This document shows, piece by piece, positions 6,374-6,931 of a stretch of DNA of 6,931 nucleotides. The position numbers and the translations under genes are program-made. Source of the DNA: Methylobacteriaceae bacterium. Its GTDB lineage: Bacteria > Pseudomonadota > Alphaproteobacteria > Rhizobiales > Beijerinckiaceae. Every line of letters starts with the position of its first letter. Positions within the stretch are counted from its first letter, which is position 1. The stretch covers positions 1 to 6,931 of the forward strand of contig JAFAPJ010000672.1 of the NCBI GenBank assembly GCA_019247255.1, given 5' to 3'. A model generated the notes under the pieces. That model was not told where the DNA came from and searched no databases. It saw nothing but the letters and a program-made list of their open reading frames with translations.

Positions 6374-6378
6374 GGGAG
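6374..6378 (+). promoter_or_regulatory. Ribosome binding site GGGAG of the DUF892 gene
   Basis: GGGAG lies seven bases before the ATG at 6386, within AAAGGGAGAC. It is the clearest ribosome site in the window and fixes this start. Confidence 0.75.
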
Positions 6379-6385
6379 ACGAACG

Positions 6386-6889
6386 ATGGGTTTCTTCTCG
6401 TCGCCGATCAAGACGTTCGATGACCTGTACCTTCACACGCTGCAGGACATCTACTACGCCGAGAACCAGATCACGAAGGCGCTGCCGCAGATGATCGCGA
6501 AAGCGCAGAATCCGGCGCTGAAGCAGGCCTTCCAGAAGCATCTCGGCGAGACCGAGCAGCAGGTGAAGCGCCTCGAGCAGGTCTTCAAGATGATGGGCAA
6601 GGACGCCAAGGGCACGACCTGCCCGGCGATCGACGGCATCATCAAGGAGGCCCAGGAGCTGATCTCGGATTGCGACGACGCCGAGGTGCGCGACGCCGCG
6701 ATGCTCGCCGCCGCCCAGGCGGTCGAGCATTACGAGATCACCCGCTACGGGACGCTGATCGCCTGGTCGCAGCAGCGCGGCAAGCAGGACATCGCGCGCA
6801 TCCTCCAGCAGACGCTGGCGGAGGAAAAGGCGACGGACGAGAAGCTGACCTCGCTCGGCGAATCGAACGTCAACAAGAAGGCCGCGTAA
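6386..6889 (+). CDS. DUF892 (YciE/YciF-type) ferritin-like protein
   Basis: A 167-residue cytoplasmic protein of the DUF892 family, typified by E. coli YciE and YciF, which folds as a ferritin-like four-helix bundle. The sequence begins MGFFSSPIKTFDDLYLHTLQ and continues DIYYAENQITKALPQMIAKA. Likely helix 1 is about residues 10-40, helix 2 about 44-70, helix 3 about 101-131 and helix 4 about 134-157. Candidate metal ligands are Glu26 in YYAEN, His52 and Glu55 in KHLGETE, Glu114/His115/Glu117 in AVEHYEITRYG, and Glu146/Glu147 in LAEEKAT. Family members are linked to stress responses, but their chemistry is unsettled. It has its own ribosome site and an EcfG-type promoter, so it is probably transcribed separately from the YcgN-family gene in general stress. 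A strong hairpin follows the stop. Family assignment is firm; the stress role is inferred from the promoter and family. Confidence 0.94.
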   Translation: MGFFSSPIKTFDDLYLHTLQDIYYAENQITKALPQMIAKAQNPALKQAFQKHLGETEQQVKRLEQVFKMMGKDAKGTTCPAIDGIIKEAQELISDCDDAEVRDAAMLAAAQAVEHYEITRYGTLIAWSQQRGKQDIARILQQTLAEEKATDEKLTSLGESNVNKKAA

Positions 6890-6899
6890 CGCGGCTTCC

Positions 6900-6931
6900 G
6901 GGGGCGGGCGGCCTAGGGCTCGCCCGTCCCC
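6900..6931 (+). terminator. Strong GC hairpin after the DUF892 gene, probable intrinsic terminator
   Basis: GGGGGCGGGCG (6900-6910) pairs with CGCCCGTCCCC (6921-6931) as an 11-bp stem with one G-T pair and a 10-nt loop, starting 10 bases after the TAA. The window ends at the last stem base, so the expected T-run cannot be seen. Confidence 0.6.

Noticed and set aside
1..6931. Mobile elements, CRISPR arrays, toxin-antitoxin or defence genes, rRNA
   Set aside because: I found no terminal repeats, transposase or integrase motifs, repeat-spacer pattern, small two-gene cassettes or rRNA-like stretches on either strand.

Overview
The window is strongly GC-rich chromosomal DNA from what is most likely an alphaproteobacterium, possibly of the Methylobacterium/Rhizobiales type. 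This is an inference from base composition, the mix of protein families, and one promoter that fits the alphaproteobacterial EcfG general-stress consensus. I see no transposase, integrase, phage gene, CRISPR array, rRNA or intact tRNA. The region reads as ordinary housekeeping and accessory chromosome, not as an island.

Layout from left to right: (1) the N-terminal 208 codons of an unrecognised two-helix membrane protein on the minus strand, running off the left edge without a stop. (2) A 127-bp gap that is locally AT-rich and carries an 8-bp perfect inverted repeat laid over a promoter-like pair of hexamers. (3) An EamA/DMT-family transporter on the minus strand. (4) A 266-bp divergent intergenic region with several short inverted repeats. 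(5) A GmhA-like sedoheptulose-7-phosphate isomerase on the plus strand, with all four expected metal/catalytic residues. (6) A glpD-glpK operon on the minus strand. The two genes overlap by 4 nt (GTGA), and the 3' end of glpK converges on gmhA with only 12 bp between them. (7) A YcgN-family (UPF0260) cysteine-rich protein on the plus strand, divergent from glpD and possibly translated from a leaderless mRNA. (8) A DUF892/YciE-YciF ferritin-like protein on the plus strand. It is preceded by a good match to the EcfG promoter (GGAAC-N17-CGTT) and followed by a strong hairpin at the right edge.

Functionally, glpK and glpD form the standard aerobic route of glycerol to glycerol-3-phosphate to dihydroxyacetone phosphate. 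No glpF or glpR is adjacent within the window. GmhA would start heptose synthesis for lipopolysaccharide. The DUF892 protein is probably a general-stress protein. The remaining genes share no obvious pathway. I found no convincing new multi-gene system. The most useful observations are regulatory: the EcfG-type promoter, the operator-like repeat over a promoter, the possible leaderless start, and the apparent lack of the enterobacterial allosteric sites in GlpK.
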